NCBI RefSeq assembly: GCF_025147485.1
Contig: NZ_CP102263.1
Span: 2,369,501-2,433,500, forward strand
DNA: 64,000 nt
Source of the DNA: Bacteroides uniformis
Lineage (GTDB): Bacteria > Bacteroidota > Bacteroidia > Bacteroidales > Bacteroidaceae
Reading direction: 5' to 3'
This document shows positions 9,301-17,562 of this stretch, piece by piece. The notes under the pieces were generated by a model that saw nothing but the letters and a program-made list of their open reading frames with translations, did not search any database and was not told the origin of the DNA. The first letter of the stretch is position 1. The number at the start of each line of letters is the position of its first letter. The translations under genes and the position numbers were made by a program.

Positions 9301-9419
9301 TCGAACAGAGGCTCTGACAAAGCCCAACACAGAAACCCGCATGGGCTCATGCTATAAGGTATAGCATAAGCCTCACGCAATAGCCTCTGTGTTTTTGAAT
9401 TTGTCAGATTCCTGTTCGA
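9301..9419. repeat. nested inverted-repeat element between mobC and the RibD-like gene
   Basis: Four arm pairs nest in one structure. TCGAACAG (9301-9308) pairs with CTGTTCGA (9412-9419), and CTGACAAA (9314-9321) with TTTGTCAG (9400-9407). AACACAGA (9326-9333) pairs with TCTGTGTT (9386-9393). The inner stem is GGCT-c-ATGCTATA (9344-9356) with TATAGCAT-a-AGCC (9360-9372), closed by a 3-base loop. A smaller hairpin, AGCATG/CATGCT, lies at about 9280-9296. The element fills most of the 300-base gap and could be a structured RNA, a processing site or a protein-binding cruciform. The rest of 9265-9563 shows nothing recognisable. Confidence 0.6.
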
Positions 9420-9563
9420 GACGTCTTGCGACTTATGTATAATAATGGCGGTCCCAATTGTCGAGACCGGCCTTATTTCTCTATTTCAAGTTTCAAATAT
9501 ACGGCATCTTTTTCAATAATCCGATCAGTCGGGGTATAATTTCTTCAATTACCCCTCCACTTG

Positions 9564-11600
9564 TCATGATTTGTCGGGGTCCTTTCCTTTTTCATCTTCC
9601 AGACCTAGTCGTTTACGGAGTTCAGGGTCATTTTTGATACGCCGCATCTCCTCATTGATAATAGCCTGCGCATCCGCCTTGATCTGGTCGTAATTGCGTT
9701 GTATCTGTTGCATCATGATGTCGTTACCGTTCCTGTCCTTGAAGTCGTTGATGACCGGGATTTTCTGATAAGCCTTTTCTTCTGCGCTGATCTTGGTATG
9801 GTCCACGACAATTTCGGCATGAAATATTTTTTGCTCTATCCTCTCATCAAAATTATCCGCCACAGCCCCGACAAACGTGCCTTGTGAGAGGTTGGCGATC
9901 TTTGATGCGGGAATGAGCGAGTCTAGCTGTGTGTTGATGGAGGTGGATACGTCCTGACGGTTGATGGATACGGACTGACGTTGCTGAAGCACCTTGCCGA
10001 AGCGCTCTGAAAGCGTTTTTGCGGTTTCACCGACCACCTGTCCGCTGAAAATATTCCCCACCGTGTTCTGGATGACCTTGGATTCTTTTTCTCCGTAGTC
10101 ACGTGTCAATTGACTGAAATCCTGAAAACCCAGAAGCACACCCACCTTGTTGCTTCTCGCCGTCGCGATCAGGTTGTCAAGCCCACGGAAATAGATGGTG
10201 GGAAGCTCGTCAATGATAACGGCGCATTTAAGCTGTTTTTTCTTGTTGATAAGCTTGACGATACGGGAATTATATAATCCGAGCGCTGCCGAATAAATGT
10301 TCTGCCTGTCCGGATTGTTGCCCACGCAGAGCAGTTTGGGCTCTTTCGGATTGTTGATATCCAATGAAAAATCATTACCGGTCATCACCCAGTAGAGTTG
10401 TGGGGAGATCATGCGCGTAAGGGGTATTTTAGCCGAGGCTATCTGGCCTTGGAGCTGGTCCTGGGCATTTCCCTTCCATGCGTCCATGAAGGGAGAAAGA
10501 TAGTTTTCCAGCTCCGGATAAGAGGTCAGAATGGTGAACAGGTCTGAGTAGGGTTTGTTGAGCAGTTCTACCGCATGGGGAAACGTACAGTAAATACCGT
10601 TTTTGTAAATCTTTAAATACCAGATTATTGCCGCAAGCAGAATGATAGGAGACTCCACGAAGAAGTCCCCCTGCTTTTCGATCCAGGTGCGATTGAGGTT
10701 GAGCATTATCGTATAGCTTGCCTCGTACGCATCGGAAATGTCCGTCATGAATTCCGGATTAATGGGATTGCACCGGTGAGACCTGCGCGGATCGTCGAAA
10801 TTGATGACATAGAACCGGGGCTTTACCTCGTACTTGTCCATATTCTTCAACAAAGAATTATAGGCGATGGTGGACAGGTCATCAAACTTGTAATCATAGA
10901 TGTAAATCGCAAAGCCTTTGGCTATAAGCTGGCGTATGTAACTGTTGACTATCGCATAGGATTTGCCGCTGCCCGGTGTCCCGATAACCATGCAGGCACG
11001 GAAAATATTGACAATATTGACAAATCCGTTATTCCAGCGTTTTTTATAATAGAATCTCGTCGGGAGGTTTACCGAATATTCATTCTCCATCAGTCGGGTT
11101 TCCTGCATGAAACTCTCATTTTCCATATTGAACACATCTTCCATGAGGTTGTGCCTGTAAAGGCGGCTCATCCATAATCCCGACATCAACAGGGCGAGAT
11201 AGCCTGCCGTAAGAGTAAAAATATAGAATGCGGTATTTGCCATGTGTGGCAATGGCAGTTTAAGAAGCCACCAGTTCAGAAAAAACAATGCGCATCCTGC
11301 CACCAACACCGCATAAATTTTAGGCCAGGTTATTTTTTCACCTTTGACCCCATGCGTACCCAGGCAGGAAACGGCCAACAGAAGCACTGCCAACAGTTTG
11401 CTCCAGAGAATACAGTTGAAAATTCCGGTCGTGTTGTTGAAGTTTACCAGAATCCGGTCTATCACCTCAAGGTTCAGGTGCCATGCGGTGATACTCGGAT
11501 AGCAGTACACATAGACGTGTACCACCAAAAGAAAAATACTCACGGCCCTGCCGAATTCCATTATCTTAGCGAGAGCCCTCAAATCATCTTCCTGCTGCAT
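9564..11600 (-). CDS. mobC: type IV coupling protein MobC (TraG/VirD4 family)
   Basis: The 678-residue inner-membrane ATPase brings the relaxase-DNA complex to the mating channel. Hydrophobic segments occupy residues about 19-35, 63-80, 94-112 and 122-142. Walker A is G-T-P-G-S-G-K-S at 207-214 and Walker B is C-A-V-I-I-D-E-L at 459-466. The sequence has the features of Bacteroides MobC proteins (R-A-C-M-V-I-G-T-P before Walker A, and F-Q-D-F-S-Q-L near the sensor region). The tail is charged and helical. It is the last gene of the mobA-mobB-mobC unit, 36 bases after mobB. Confidence 0.9.
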   Translation of the reverse strand: MQQEDDLRALAKIMEFGRAVSIFLLVVHVYVYCYPSITAWHLNLEVIDRILVNFNNTTGIFNCILWSKLLAVLLLAVSCLGTHGVKGEKITWPKIYAVLVAGCALFFLNWWLLKLPLPHMANTAFYIFTLTAGYLALLMSGLWMSRLYRHNLMEDVFNMENESFMQETRLMENEYSVNLPTRFYYKKRWNNGFVNIVNIFRACMVIGTPGSGKSYAIVNSYIRQLIAKGFAIYIYDYKFDDLSTIAYNSLLKNMDKYEVKPRFYVINFDDPRRSHRCNPINPEFMTDISDAYEASYTIMLNLNRTWIEKQGDFFVESPIILLAAIIWYLKIYKNGIYCTFPHAVELLNKPYSDLFTILTSYPELENYLSPFMDAWKGNAQDQLQGQIASAKIPLTRMISPQLYWVMTGNDFSLDINNPKEPKLLCVGNNPDRQNIYSAALGLYNSRIVKLINKKKQLKCAVIIDELPTIYFRGLDNLIATARSNKVGVLLGFQDFSQLTRDYGEKESKVIQNTVGNIFSGQVVGETAKTLSERFGKVLQQRQSVSINRQDVSTSINTQLDSLIPASKIANLSQGTFVGAVADNFDERIEQKIFHAEIVVDHTKISAEEKAYQKIPVINDFKDRNGNDIMMQQIQRNYDQIKADAQAIINEEMRRIKNDPELRKRLGLEDEKGKDPDKS

Positions 11601-11636
11601 AAGAATTGTATATAAATGGGTTGATACTTGTTTTGT

Positions 11637-12884
11637 CTAAATGCCACGCTTGCGTCCGGTCTTCTTTTTTTTCTTCATGCGGCGTGCAAAGGCTTCCTCC
11701 TCGTAATCCCGCGGATTGGTTTCCAAGGAAAAAATGCCTGCCGCCAGTTCGAGCGTGCTAGAGGATTCGTGACGGTGATGCTGCCAAAGTTCTGTAGCGG
11801 AATGTCCGTCCCGTTCCTTTTCGGGTATGTTTTCCAACCATTTGAAATAGTCGTTGAACACATTGGCAGAAAACACCTTGCCCATGCGTGAGCCGTTGAA
11901 CACCTCCCGATGGTTGTGATCAATAAAGGTGACACCATAGATACGTCCCCGCTCATTCTTGCGGAAAACCACATCAATACGCCTTTGCCCGAGCAGTTCC
12001 ACAAACCGTTTCTGTGAATCCGCCTGCCGCAAGGCACGAACGATGTCCGCCTGTATGGAGGGGGCCCATTTCCCATCTTTGAGAGCTTTCAGATTTATCA
12101 GCATCCGCTTTTCCAACTGTTCATTTCCGAAGCGTTTCCCAAATCGGGAACTTTTGAACGGTGGGCTGACAACCTTGCCGGTATCATCCGTGACCGAATA
12201 TACAATACTGGTATATGGGGTACCGTTGTATTCTCCCCTGACCTGTTTCGCCTCGATGTTGAGCGTGGAAAGCAGCGCATTGTATTCCCCGAAGGTTTGG
12301 AAACGGTAGCTTTCCAATACGGCTTTAAGGGTATTACCTACCTGATGGCGGACATCTCCCAAGGAAGCGTCCACCTTTCTTAGTTCCGCTTTTGGATTCC
12401 GCTTTTCCGCATCCGCTCCGTTTCGCAGACCGAAATCCACTTCCAGCTCCCGACAGGCGGTCATGGAACGCCGATGCTCGTAGGCATCGCTGATCTTTTT
12501 CCCCTGTTCATCCACACAGACACTGACAATATGGATATGGGTATTGTGTGTATCGGCATGTTTGTAGGTGATGTAAGGCTGATTCCCATACCCCATCTTC
12601 TGCATATAACGTTCCGCCAGTTCTGCCAGCCGCCCGTCGGTCAGCCGGTCTTCCGGTGCTGGGGAAAGGGAAATGTGCAGGACGGGCTTCTCCGTATTGC
12701 GGTTTGCCAGCAGGTAATTCTCAAAAGAGAGCAATGCCAAGCGCATGTCCTCGCTTGGCAATCCGAGCCGGTCGGAAATCATACGGTTACCGGAAAGAAT
12801 CTCAGCCGTACCAGCCGCTACCTTCTCGTAGTTATAAGCAAGCGCTCCGTAAAGACTCATGCCATGGCTTATTTTTGCAACCAT
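11637..12884 (-). CDS. mobB: relaxase MobB (MOB-P type)
   Basis: The 415-residue relaxase should nick oriT and stay bound to the 5' end of the transferred strand. The metal-binding motif H-A-D-T-H-N-T-H-I-H lies at 109-118 and the likely catalytic region is near the N-terminus (A-L-A-Y-N-Y-E, tyrosines at 12, 17 and 19). The C-terminus is strongly basic (K-K-K-K-K-T-G-R-K-R). It overlaps mobA by 16 bases, so translation is coupled. The layout with MobA upstream and MobC downstream is that of CTnDOT-family elements. Confidence 0.88.
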   Translation of the reverse strand: MVAKISHGMSLYGALAYNYEKVAAGTAEILSGNRMISDRLGLPSEDMRLALLSFENYLLANRNTEKPVLHISLSPAPEDRLTDGRLAELAERYMQKMGYGNQPYITYKHADTHNTHIHIVSVCVDEQGKKISDAYEHRRSMTACRELEVDFGLRNGADAEKRNPKAELRKVDASLGDVRHQVGNTLKAVLESYRFQTFGEYNALLSTLNIEAKQVRGEYNGTPYTSIVYSVTDDTGKVVSPPFKSSRFGKRFGNEQLEKRMLINLKALKDGKWAPSIQADIVRALRQADSQKRFVELLGQRRIDVVFRKNERGRIYGVTFIDHNHREVFNGSRMGKVFSANVFNDYFKWLENIPEKERDGHSATELWQHHRHESSSTLELAAGIFSLETNPRDYEEEAFARRMKKKKKTGRKRGI

Positions 12885-13291
12885 TTCCGCTCGTATTCCT
12901 GGGTTAGCGCCATGACCTTTTTGCAGATGAGCATCAGCTCAAGACTCAATCTTTCCAACTTATAGAGCAATGCCATCGCCCGTTTCTCCCCGAAATTGTT
13001 CTTCAAGGCACGGACGACCTGGTTGTAGTTGTTGCCGACAGCCTGGAACTGTTTGTGGAATTCTGTCAGCCTGATGTAATAGTCCATCGTCGCCTTGTCT
13101 ATTTTCACGACCTTTATCTGTCCCGAGAAGATGGATTTCTTGATGAACAGCGTGAGGTTGCCGGCTCCTGAATCCGCCAGCAACTTTTCAAATCTTGTGT
13201 TCTCCTCGGCGTTCAGGCGGAAACTGTACTTGTGGTCCGCCGGATCATTTTTAGGCTTTCTGCCCGTCCTTGTCCCTGTTGTTTTCTCCAT
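12869..13291 (-). CDS. mobA: relaxosome accessory protein MobA
   Basis: The 140-residue basic protein starts M-E-K-T-T-G-T-R-T-G-R-K-P-K and continues H-K-Y-S-F-R-L-N-A-E-E-N, a ribbon-helix-helix-like opening typical of relaxosome proteins that bind oriT and recruit the relaxase. The frame is open further upstream to 13420, but that extension runs through the inverted repeats of the presumed oriT and is rich in cysteine, proline and glycine, so it was left out. A start at 13297 (two residues longer) is equally possible. The end overlaps mobB. Confidence 0.75.
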   Translation of the reverse strand: MEKTTGTRTGRKPKNDPADHKYSFRLNAEENTRFEKLLADSGAGNLTLFIKKSIFSGQIKVVKIDKATMDYYIRLTEFHKQFQAVGNNYNQVVRALKNNFGEKRAMALLYKLERLSLELMLICKKVMALTQEYERKWLQK

Positions 13292-13339
13292 ACACATGAG
13301 ATTTTTGGTTTGTACTTTTTTCTCTTCCAGAATCCGCGA

Positions 13340-13520
13340 CTTTGGAGCGGATTCCCCCGCCCCTCTGGGCGGGCAAGTTGGTTCTTGTCGGACAAAAGAC
13401 TTTTTGTCGGACAAGGACACAACTTGCTCTGTTCGCTTGAACAGAGAATCCTCCTTCGTCGGATTGCTGCGCGACGTTCACGGCGTGCTGTGGTCCGGCG
13501 AAGTCAGTTCCTTTCCATTG
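13340..13520. other. oriT-like region upstream of mobA
   Basis: This stretch between the divergent mobA and traA units has clustered symmetry. There is a hairpin CCGCCC/GGGCGG (13357-13372), two direct copies of the near-palindrome TTGTCGGACAA (13385-13395 and 13404-13414, 19 bases apart), and a hairpin CTGTTC-gctt-GAACAG (13429-13444). In CTnDOT relatives oriT lies next to mobA. The position of the nick cannot be given from sequence alone. Confidence 0.45.
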
Positions 13521-13578
13521 TCTGATTCCGGTTTTGCAAAATTAGACAGTGATAACCGATTGGTAAACAGTGCTTGAT

Positions 13579-13618
13579 ATGACATTTGATGACATCTGAC
13601 GACATCTGATGTCAGGTA
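13579..13618. repeat. 10-bp tandem array upstream of traA
   Basis: Consecutive 10-base units read ATGACATTTG, ATGACATCTG and ACGACATCTG, then a degenerate ATGTCAGGTA. A homologous array lies upstream of traE (19100-19139), and its third unit carries the same CG variant. A Bacteroides-like -7 box TACTTTTG lies 36 bases downstream (13654-13661). Ten-base spacing puts each unit on the same helix face, as expected for cooperative binding of a regulator. Confidence 0.7.
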
Positions 13619-13653
13619 GGGGAAATGTTGGCGGAAGTTTCAAAAATAGCCGC

Positions 13654-13661
13654 TACTTTTG
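13654..13661 (+). promoter_or_regulatory. candidate traA promoter -7 box
   Basis: TACTTTTG matches the Bacteroides -7 consensus TAnnTTTG. The -33 element is weak (TTGG near 13628). It lies between the 10-bp array and the GCAATG-rich leader, so the traA message would start about 350 bases upstream of its first codon. Confidence 0.4.
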
Positions 13662-13763
13662 GCACAGTGCATGAGGGCATACATTGGAACATTGTCCTGT
13701 AAGGTGTATTGCTTGCCTGCCACAGGTGGTGCATGACGCGAATGCGGTATCATCCATGTATGC

Positions 13764-13984
13764 GCAATGCCATATATGCCGCATGGCAGTCCTGCATGAC
13801 GGGACACATTGCATCCGTGCAATGCAGTATGGGGTACATTGAACTCCATATTGCATGAATGCAATGCACCTTATACGGCAACACCCTCCGGCAACCGGCA
13901 TTACACTGATGCGATATGGTATGCAATGTATTCATGCAAACAGGCAAGCAATGCGTCATTGCCATATACCAACGGATGCATTGC
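13764..13984. repeat. GCAATG/CATTGC-rich array upstream of the ParA-like traA
   Basis: GCAATG occurs at about 13764, 13819, 13861, 13923 and 13948, and its complement CATTGC at 13807, 13957 and 13979: eight copies in 221 bases. Some are arranged as inverted pairs: ATTGCA-tccg-TGCAAT (13808-13823) and ATTGCAT-ga-ATGCAAT (13850-13865). No convincing gene is present. The position directly before a ParA-like ATPase resembles the binding-site arrays of plasmid partition loci, although a role in regulation is equally possible. Confidence 0.55.
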
Positions 13985-14015
13985 CGTGTGATGAAACGAA
14001 AAAATCCAGACAGAT

Positions 14016-14810
14016 ATGAAACAAGTCATACACTCTAAATTCAAGCCTATGAAGAGAGAACCTTTATTTGTCGCTTTGAGCAATCAGAAAGGCGGTGTGG
14101 GAAAATCCACGTTCACCGTGTTGCTCGCCAGTTATTTCCATTACCTGAACGGATATAACGTACTTGTGGTGGATTGTGATTATCCACAGCACAGCATCAG
14201 TGCCATGCGGGACTGGGAAGTGGGGAACATTGAAAAGAACGTGCATCTGCAAAACCTGCTGGTGGAACAGTTCGGAACAAGCGGCAGGAAAGCCTACAGC
14301 ATCCTGAACTCCACCCCGGAGGAAGCCAGGGAGACGGCCGGCCGCTTTCTCGAAAAGTCGGAGCTGGACTATGACCTTGTCCTTTTTGACCTCCCCGGTA
14401 CCGTGAATGTGCCCGGTGTCTTCCAGTCCGTAATCAATATGGACTATGTATTCACTCCGATTACACAGGAAAGGATGGTAATGCGGAGCAGCATGTCTTT
14501 TGTCCTTGCCATCAGGGAATACATGCACCGGCATGCGGACGTACCCTTGCGTGGCATCCATATGTTCTGGAACCGGATGGACAAACGGGTGTCCAAAGGG
14601 CTGTATAACGGCTATACCGAAATTTTCCGCTCTCTGAAACTGCCGGTGCTGGAGACCGTCATTCCCAGTGCGGAACGCTACAACAAAGATTCCGGGATGA
14701 AGGGGTCCCTGTTCCGCAGCACCTTGTTCCCTCCATCAGCCGCCGCACTGAAAGGCAGCAATCTGGATCTGCTGGTTGCGGAGATGGAAACCATACTGAA
14801 ACTTAAATAG
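14016..14810 (+). CDS. traA: ParA-like ATPase TraA
   Basis: The 264-residue protein has the deviant Walker A motif K-G-G-V-G-K-S at 25-31 (following S-N-Q), Walker A' V-V-D-C-D and a D-L-P-G switch region, all as in ParA/MinD ATPases. In CTnDOT-type elements the first tra gene is such a protein. Starts at 14016 and 14049 (M-K-R-E-P-L) are both possible; the second places the motif closer to the N-terminus as in ParA. A DUF3408 protein follows after 8 bases, and a repeat array lies upstream, which together resembles a partition cassette. Confidence 0.85.
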   Translation: MKQVIHSKFKPMKREPLFVALSNQKGGVGKSTFTVLLASYFHYLNGYNVLVVDCDYPQHSISAMRDWEVGNIEKNVHLQNLLVEQFGTSGRKAYSILNSTPEEARETAGRFLEKSELDYDLVLFDLPGTVNVPGVFQSVINMDYVFTPITQERMVMRSSMSFVLAIREYMHRHADVPLRGIHMFWNRMDKRVSKGLYNGYTEIFRSLKLPVLETVIPSAERYNKDSGMKGSLFRSTLFPPSAAALKGSNLDLLVAEMETILKLK

Positions 14811-14818
14811 GAATCATC

Positions 14819-15268
14819 ATGGCTACCAAGAGAAGAACGGATTACCGGGTGGACGAGGATGCCCTGAAGCGTATGATGGCGGGGGATGTCACGGCATTGG
14901 AGGAAACAGCAGCTCCGGCTGAGACTCCGGAAATAAAGCCCTCCCTTTCCCGGGAGAGACAGGAGAAGAAAACCTCTGCCGATTCCCCAAAACAGCAAAC
15001 AAGAAAATTTCCGGATGAGGCATCAGGTGCCGATGAATACCGGCTGCGTTTTCTGGAAGCAAAGCTGACGGGTACCAGAAGGCAGACCTATATCCACGAT
15101 TCCCTGTATAGGGCGGTTGCCAGGGTGCTGCCGGTCATTGCGCCGGACATGTCCGTCCCGATGTTTCTAAGCAGCGTCCTGTCAGACCATCTGGAAAGGT
15201 ACCAGGACATCATCAATGAGATATATAATCAGGAAGCCACACAAAAACCGATAGAATGGAAGAAATAG
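14819..15268 (+). CDS. DUF3408 protein (TraB/TraC-type, possible ParB-like partner)
   Basis: The 149-residue protein has a charged, proline- and glutamate-rich N-terminal half. The compact C-terminal domain reads R-R-Q-T-Y-I-H-D-S-L-Y-R-A-V-A-R-V-L-P, typical of DUF3408 proteins in Bacteroides conjugative elements. That domain looks like a short DNA-binding fold (strand, then two helices). Placed right after a ParA-like gene, it may be the DNA-binding partner; this is inferred from context only. It overlaps the next gene by 13 bases. Confidence 0.7.
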   Translation: MATKRRTDYRVDEDALKRMMAGDVTALEETAAPAETPEIKPSLSRERQEKKTSADSPKQQTRKFPDEASGADEYRLRFLEAKLTGTRRQTYIHDSLYRAVARVLPVIAPDMSVPMFLSSVLSDHLERYQDIINEIYNQEATQKPIEWKK

Positions 15269-15924
15269 TTTATTTGTCAATACGGCTCGGCTGTACCGCT
15301 TATCTATTATATAAGGTATGGGAGCAGAAAAAGAGAATAGGTAAGATATGCGATCTGCTTTATACTCCCCGTAAGAAACCGGAAATGGAGAAGGGCCACC
15401 ACCGGAATCCGGAAAATGCGGCAGATGTGATGGGGGCCACCCGTTTTGTCTATCTGGATGAGAATGCCGGAAAGACCGTTGCCCCTTACATGAGCCAGCA
15501 ACTGGAAATGGGAAGCGACCTTATCGGCAAGGATGAGGATATTCCGGAAGATGAAGTGGAATGCAAACTGCCTTTGGAGGAGATGAGAATGCTGAAAGAC
15601 GAACAGGAGGAGCTGGACAGCCGTTCTCCCGAGGCGGAAGCCATTGTTCCGGCAGTCACTCCTGCCGACCTGCTCAATGTAGGTGACGTGCTGCTTAATC
15701 TGGACGGTGCCGGTTCGGATGAGGACAAATCATACCGGGCCGCCATGACACTGCGTGCCATCCGGGAAACGGACATGTTCGAGCTGTTCTCCTCCCAGGT
15801 GGAGAACAAGAAACTGATAGAGGAGCTGATGGAAAGGTATGTGGATGAGGAAGGGAATGCTCTGCCTTTAAAAAAAGAGAGGAACGTTTCCAAACCTGTC
15901 GCAGACTGGAGGAAGCTGGTCTGA
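15256..15924 (+). CDS. DUF4122-type conjugation protein (TraD-like)
   Basis: The 222-residue protein starts with a short hydrophobic stretch (Y-L-S-I-R-L-G-C-T-A-Y-L-L-Y-K-V-W), followed by a long acidic region. It ends R-N-V-S-K-P-V-A-D-W-R-K-L-V. This layout is familiar from the third or fourth tra gene of CTnDOT-type elements, annotated as DUF4122/TraD. No enzymatic motif is visible and the role is unknown. It ends the first tra block; the next tra gene lies 3.3 kb away, beyond a cargo insertion. Confidence 0.65.
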   Translation: MEEIVYLSIRLGCTAYLLYKVWEQKKRIGKICDLLYTPRKKPEMEKGHHRNPENAADVMGATRFVYLDENAGKTVAPYMSQQLEMGSDLIGKDEDIPEDEVECKLPLEEMRMLKDEQEELDSRSPEAEAIVPAVTPADLLNVGDVLLNLDGAGSDEDKSYRAAMTLRAIRETDMFELFSSQVENKKLIEELMERYVDEEGNALPLKKERNVSKPVADWRKLV

Positions 15925-16238
15925 AAGTAATATGCTATTATGCCACAAAATTCCATATTGTTGAATATTATATATAGGATATTCATTATGTACCCAACTT
16001 TGTATTTTTCTATAATCTATGAAAAAGGTTGAAGTTTGTCTTTTGTTAAGGGTCATAGAAAGGAACAAACACTCAAAACATAGAAATCACGGGGACAACT
16101 CAGAAAATCGGATACTTCCTCACTGTTGCTTACGATTCAAAAGTAAAAGAATGAAATTATCCTGATTTGCTGACAGGAAAAACTATAACTCAATTTATTA
16201 AATGAAATTTCTTTATAAGAGACCTATAAACGACTATA

Positions 16239-16280
16239 AAAAAGTAAGGAGCTGCTTACCAAGCCAGCTCCTTACTTTTT
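16239..16280 (+). terminator. strong terminator after the traA-traD block
   Basis: A 16-base perfect inverted repeat, with left arm AAAAAGTAAGGAGCTG (16239-16254), closes on a 10-base loop and ends in TTTTT. Because the left arm begins with AAAAA it can stop transcription from both sides, so it separates the tra block from the minus-strand AbiH gene. The remaining 15925-16238 and 16281-16390 is AT-rich. A 48-codon frame at 16019-16165 is not supported by any family and is not called. Confidence 0.85.
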
Positions 16281-16390
16281 CTAATGGATGAAAATCCGTT
16301 TCCCTGCTTCCTTTTGCACAATATTTTTGTCGTACTTTATGTGCATAACAAGATATCATAGAAAAAATCACATTTAAATTTAGTGTTCCA

Positions 16391-17530
16391 TTACATGGTT
16401 TTGCATTGCTCCTTGTTCACAACTCTATCTCTGAATAACTTCATATTAGTAAAGTTTCGGGAAATATTTTGAACAAGTTCCAAGTAATTATCTCTGCCAT
16501 CTTCCCATTTATGATAAAACGGCTTTATGGAAACACAGTTTTCATGTTCAAAGACGGTATTTAGTAATGTTCGGTCTGAATTTCCGCAAGAATGCCCCAT
16601 TATCAAAACTTGAAAAGGTGCAGCTAAAAGAAATTCGAGCAAATCATGATAATGTCTTGTTTCTAAATATTTAACGGATTTGACATATCTAAGTAACTCA
16701 TTGTCATTCATATCAAGAATAGACTGGTAACTTTTGTCAAGTTCATCCCCATAGCCAAAAATTATATTTTCAGGTTTTTCTAATTCGCCATGAATATAAT
16801 TGTGGGTAATATTAAAGTTACCATACATCTTAGCTGTTTTTGTATAGTTGAAACTCAGCAACATGATACGTTTAGGGATAAGTTTATCGCGTTCTCCATA
16901 ATTGTATTCAACATCTGCAAGGCTGGATATATCCAGCCCAATGTTATCCAGAGCTTTCTTTTTTCCTTCTGTTGAGAAATCAGCAGGATCAAAGAAGTCA
17001 ATTATTGCATTTTGAAGGTCATTCCTTACATTGTCTGTTTCTATTGTATGGAGGTATTCAATTAATTTTTCTTGAAGGAATGCAAATTGTTCATTCAACT
17101 CACTGATTGTATAATTACAACCAGGGCTATCCATGCCAACTTTCAACAGTTGGTAATAGTCGTTTTCAATATCCACCCATCCTTTGGTTTCTATTGATTG
17201 CAGAATAGTTTTAAAAAAAGGGCAACATTCAATAGAAAAAATGTTTGGTTGGTCCTTGATATACTGAATAACTTCGCTTCCTGAGTATCTTTCTTTACGA
17301 TAGATATCCTTAAAAAAACATGAGTTGTTGAAGACAAAAACATTCCAGCAATTAATGCCTACATTATCTTTGATAACCAAACGGCAAAGGCAATCTTCTG
17401 ATACATTTGTAGTATTACCGGAAAAAGTATACACTCGTTGGTCCCAATACCAGTTGATAAAATCCATATAACTTGTTTTAAAGCCATGTGCCATGTCAAA
17501 TCCGTTTCCTATGATAACAAGTCTATTCAT
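16391..17530 (-). CDS. AbiH-family protein (putative phage abortive infection)
   Basis: The 379-residue protein starts with I-I-G-N-G-F-D at residues 6-12, then H-G-F-K-T-S-Y-M-D-F. It has the late motif G-H-S-C-G-N-S-D at 312-319. Both ends match the AbiH family, whose founder gives phage abortive infection in Lactococcus. The N-terminal glycine loop suggests nucleotide binding. It is the second gene of a two-gene unit, 32 bases after a SIR2-like gene. The pair is more AT-rich than the tra genes and opposite in strand, so it is probably a separately acquired cargo. Confidence 0.75.
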   Translation of the reverse strand: MNRLVIIGNGFDMAHGFKTSYMDFINWYWDQRVYTFSGNTTNVSEDCLCRLVIKDNVGINCWNVFVFNNSCFFKDIYRKERYSGSEVIQYIKDQPNIFSIECCPFFKTILQSIETKGWVDIENDYYQLLKVGMDSPGCNYTISELNEQFAFLQEKLIEYLHTIETDNVRNDLQNAIIDFFDPADFSTEGKKKALDNIGLDISSLADVEYNYGERDKLIPKRIMLLSFNYTKTAKMYGNFNITHNYIHGELEKPENIIFGYGDELDKSYQSILDMNDNELLRYVKSVKYLETRHYHDLLEFLLAAPFQVLIMGHSCGNSDRTLLNTVFEHENCVSIKPFYHKWEDGRDNYLELVQNISRNFTNMKLFRDRVVNKEQCKTM

Positions 17531-17562
17531 TCGGTTGTAATGATGATGTTAGTGTTATTGAC

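Noticed and set aside
13292..13420. N-terminal extension of the mobA frame
   Set aside because: It runs through the inverted repeats of the presumed oriT and its composition (Pro, Gly, Cys) is unlike MobA proteins.
16019..16165. 48-codon frame between the DUF4122 gene and the terminator
   Set aside because: Lys/His/Arg-rich composition, no family resemblance and no partner; the evidence is too weak to call a gene.
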